From the NCBI GenBank assembly GCA_937915065.1, contig CALDMR010000012.1, positions 1 through 15,154 of the forward strand: DNA of 15,154 nucleotides, given 5' to 3'. The notes beneath the pieces were generated by a model, which was not told the origin of the DNA, did not search any database, and saw only the letters and a program-made list of their open reading frames with translations. Of this stretch, positions 13,773 through 15,154 are shown one piece after another. The stretch comes from an uncultured Clostridia bacterium (GTDB lineage Bacteria > Bacillota > Clostridia > Oscillospirales > Oscillospiraceae). Position 1 is the first letter of the stretch. The number at the start of each line of letters is the position of its first letter. The translations under genes were made by a program, and so were the position numbers.

Positions 13773-14782
13773 ACGCAAAAAAGTTTTCTGACGCTATGAG
13801 CGCGCTTGACAATAAGTACATTGACGAAGCACTTTCCTACAATGCAAAAGCAAATCATGCAAAGCACTTGCGGCGCATACCAATCGCATTAGCAGCCGCT
13901 ATTTTAGCTCTGTTTCTTATGGGAGCAGGCGTAGTCGCTATCATTTATGGCGATAGCATACAGAATTGGTTTAGCCACTATTGGGAAGCGATTACAGGAC
14001 AGGAAATGAGCGATGAACACATAACAACGATCGACCATTTAAGCCAAGAAATTGATGTAATTCAAACGATCGGCAACGCAACAGTAACGGTTGACTCCGC
14101 AACAGTAGGCGACGATAACTTCTTCCTATTACTTCGCATAGAAGGCTTGCAATTTTCAAACAAACAAAGTTATGGATTTGAAAATATCAATATGAATGTT
14201 AAGCCAGACCCTTTAGAGGGAAACGACGGAATCGGTAGCTGCGGCCTTCAATATCATGGGTTGGACGGAAATGGTGCAGCTCTGTTTCTTTTGGAATATA
14301 ACTACGCAAGTGGCTCAGGATATGAGAAAGATACAAGTCCGCTTGACATCGCGCTATCCCTTAAAAATCTGATTGAAAACGCATATACAGACAAGGAAGA
14401 ATTGTTAATTGAGGGAGAATGGATTTTTAACTTTTCATTAGATAGAAGCACGCCCCTAGAGGTAATCAATTTGCCTGATACAGAGGTTATGGTAATGGAT
14501 TTGGAAAGGCAGGAATTGGTGCCTGTCACTATTACAAACATCGAATTAACCAGCACCGGATTGCGCTTTCGCTATGATTACGCAGATGGAACATTGAGTA
14601 TTGAAGCACACATAAGCGTTGTGTTGGATAATGGCGTTACAATCAGAGACAGCGGCGGTGCAGGCACTCCTTTGGACGATGGTAAAACGCTGAATTGTTC
14701 CCATCAGTGGCTTGTTCCCATCAATTTAGACAAAGTTTCTTCGGTCCATATTGGAGAAACAGCAATCCAAATTCCATCATAA
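13769..14782 (+). CDS. Transmembrane anti-sigma factor-like protein with DUF4179-type ectodomain
   Basis: Membrane protein of 337 residues, probable partner and inhibitor of the ECF sigma factor. Residues 1-36 are a short cytoplasmic, Lys-rich segment (FSDAMSALDNKYIDEAL) that would contact the sigma factor. Residues about 37-60 form one transmembrane helix (RRIPIALAAAILALFLMGAG). The rest is an extracellular beta-rich region of the DUF4179 kind (NATVTVDSATVGDDNFFLLL near 107-126). The ATG at 13769 overlaps the sigma stop codon by four bases and has AGGGAGGTG seven bases upstream, implying coupled translation. It lacks the zinc-binding ZAS motif HxxxCxxC, so any inhibition would be by another mode. 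The assignment rests on layout and topology more than on conserved motifs. No clear terminator follows. Confidence 0.78.
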   Translation: MNAKKFSDAMSALDNKYIDEALSYNAKANHAKHLRRIPIALAAAILALFLMGAGVVAIIYGDSIQNWFSHYWEAITGQEMSDEHITTIDHLSQEIDVIQTIGNATVTVDSATVGDDNFFLLLRIEGLQFSNKQSYGFENINMNVKPDPLEGNDGIGSCGLQYHGLDGNGAALFLLEYNYASGSGYEKDTSPLDIALSLKNLIENAYTDKEELLIEGEWIFNFSLDRSTPLEVINLPDTEVMVMDLERQELVPVTITNIELTSTGLRFRYDYADGTLSIEAHISVVLDNGVTIRDSGGAGTPLDDGKTLNCSHQWLVPINLDKVSSVHIGETAIQIPS

Positions 14783-14835
14783 CATTCCATTTACGAGCAT
14801 CGGCGCTATTTAAAATCAGCCAGGGCAGGCCCCAC

Positions 14836-14892
14836 GGAATCCCTCCTCCAATTGACAAGCGCCGCCTTTGGCTGTAAAATGAAAGGGATTCC
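14836..14892. promoter_or_regulatory. Inverted repeat bracketing the promoter of the last gene
   Basis: GGAATCCCT (14836-14844) and AGGGATTCC (14884-14892) are perfect 9-bp reverse complements. The left arm ends seven bases before the -35 and the right arm covers the predicted start. The arms are 48 bp apart centre to centre. It may be a two-site operator; the protein is unknown. Confidence 0.4.
14852..14880 (+). promoter_or_regulatory. Promoter of the terminal secreted-protein gene
   Basis: TTGACA (14852-14857), 17 bases, TAAAAT (14875-14880). The start near 14887 gives a leader of about 53 nt, which carries a 7-bp hairpin AGCGGCC/GGCCGCT (14895-14901 and 14907-14913). Confidence 0.8.
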
Positions 14893-14939
14893 ATAGCGGC
14901 CCTGACGGCCGCTTCCACTGACCAAACAAAGGAGATCCC

Positions 14940-15154
14940 ATGAAAAAACGACTGATCGCCCTGGCCCTTGTTCTGGCGCTCACAGGCGGCACGGTCACCG
15001 CTCTGGCTGCCGGCGGCAGCGCGGAGGATCCGCTGCTCTCCCTGTCTTATCTGAAAAACACCCTAAAGCCCCAGCTGGTGCAAACTGTGAAAAACGCCCT
15101 GTACCCTGCCTCCGGCTCCGGTCGAAATGCGGCAGCCCAGATCACCATGGATCA
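14940..15154 (+). CDS. Secreted protein of unknown function, N-terminal fragment
   Basis: The frame runs from the ATG at 14940, eight codons of basic/hydrophobic start, to the window edge (71 complete codons). The N-terminus is a clear signal peptide: MKKR, a Leu/Ala-rich core LIALALVLALTGG and a likely cleavage after TALAA near residue 24. The mature part begins GGSAEDPLLSLSYLKNTLKP and continues with an amphipathic stretch. I do not recognise the family from this short piece; the DPL-SxSYL start resembles secreted proteins seen in Clostridia without known roles. AAAGGAG lies five bases upstream, and a sigma-A promoter precedes it. Base composition is again high in G+C, unlike the genes just before it. 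Confidence 0.8.
   Translation, partial: MKKRLIALALVLALTGGTVTALAAGGSAEDPLLSLSYLKNTLKPQLVQTVKNALYPASGSGRNAAAQITMD

Noticed and set aside
12341..14797. Imperfect match between TCCATCTATAAG after the CNNM stop and TCCATTTACGAG after the anti-sigma stop, as possible target-site repeats of an inserted block
   Set aside because: Only 9 of 12 bases agree and there is no integrase, transposase or longer repeat; too weak to call an attachment site.
1..15154. CRISPR arrays, tRNA or rRNA genes, insertion sequences, phage or toxin-antitoxin genes
   Set aside because: I looked for repeated spacer-like units, conserved RNA sequences, transposase-type proteins and small paired genes, and saw none.

Overview
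This is a dense bacterial window of about 15 kb with short intergenic gaps, strong Shine-Dalgarno sites, sigma-A type promoters and classical intrinsic terminators. The gene content points to a Gram-positive Clostridia chromosome: a Rex redox repressor, an oligopeptide-binding lipoprotein, an SLH-domain surface protease and an ECF sigma/anti-sigma pair. The high G+C of most genes (strong G/C bias at third codon positions) would fit a gut Oscillospiraceae/Ruminococcaceae-like lineage. That placement is inference; there is no rRNA or other phylogenetic marker.

Layout. (1) 1-3094, minus strand: the start of a lipoprotein of the OppA/SBP-5 family (cut by the left edge), preceded by a multi-pass AI-2E-family membrane protein with its own terminator. 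(2) 3095-3268: a compact divergent promoter region in which both promoters appear to use the same palindromic -35 hexamer. (3) 3269-7685, plus strand: a lipid kinase of the diacylglycerol kinase family, a three-domain Xaa-Pro aminopeptidase and, from its own promoter, a secreted SLH-anchored trypsin-like protease. A 19-bp perfect inverted repeat serves as terminator for this gene and for the convergent one. (4) 7759-9278, minus strand: a two-gene operon of an alpha/beta hydrolase (monoacylglycerol lipase-like) and a family 4-type uracil-DNA glycosylase, overlapping by four bases. (5) 9486-12338, plus strand: a small coiled-coil/zinc-ribbon protein, the rex repressor (TTG start), a structured leader or small RNA with its own strong promoter and terminator, and a CNNM/CorC-type transporter gene that is frameshifted near codon 71. 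(6) 12372-14782: a visibly more A+T-rich segment with a RibD-C/DHFR-like reductase and an ECF sigma factor translationally coupled to a DUF4179-like anti-sigma factor. (7) 14940-end: the start of a secreted protein of unknown function, back in high G+C.

How the parts relate. There is no single pathway. Envelope and surface functions dominate: peptide uptake, lipid kinase, lipase-like hydrolase, surface protease, membrane transporters, transmembrane anti-sigma factor. These are combined with two regulators, Rex (NADH/NAD+ sensing) and an ECF sigma switch.

The most interesting material is regulatory: the shared -35 between divergent promoters, two promoters bracketed by inverted repeats (rex with Rex-like half sites, and the last gene), and the unassigned leader RNA between rex and the CNNM gene. 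I did not find a defence system, CRISPR array, transposase, tRNA or rRNA. I cannot point to a clearly novel multi-gene system; the leader RNA at about 10803-10990 is the best candidate for something undescribed.
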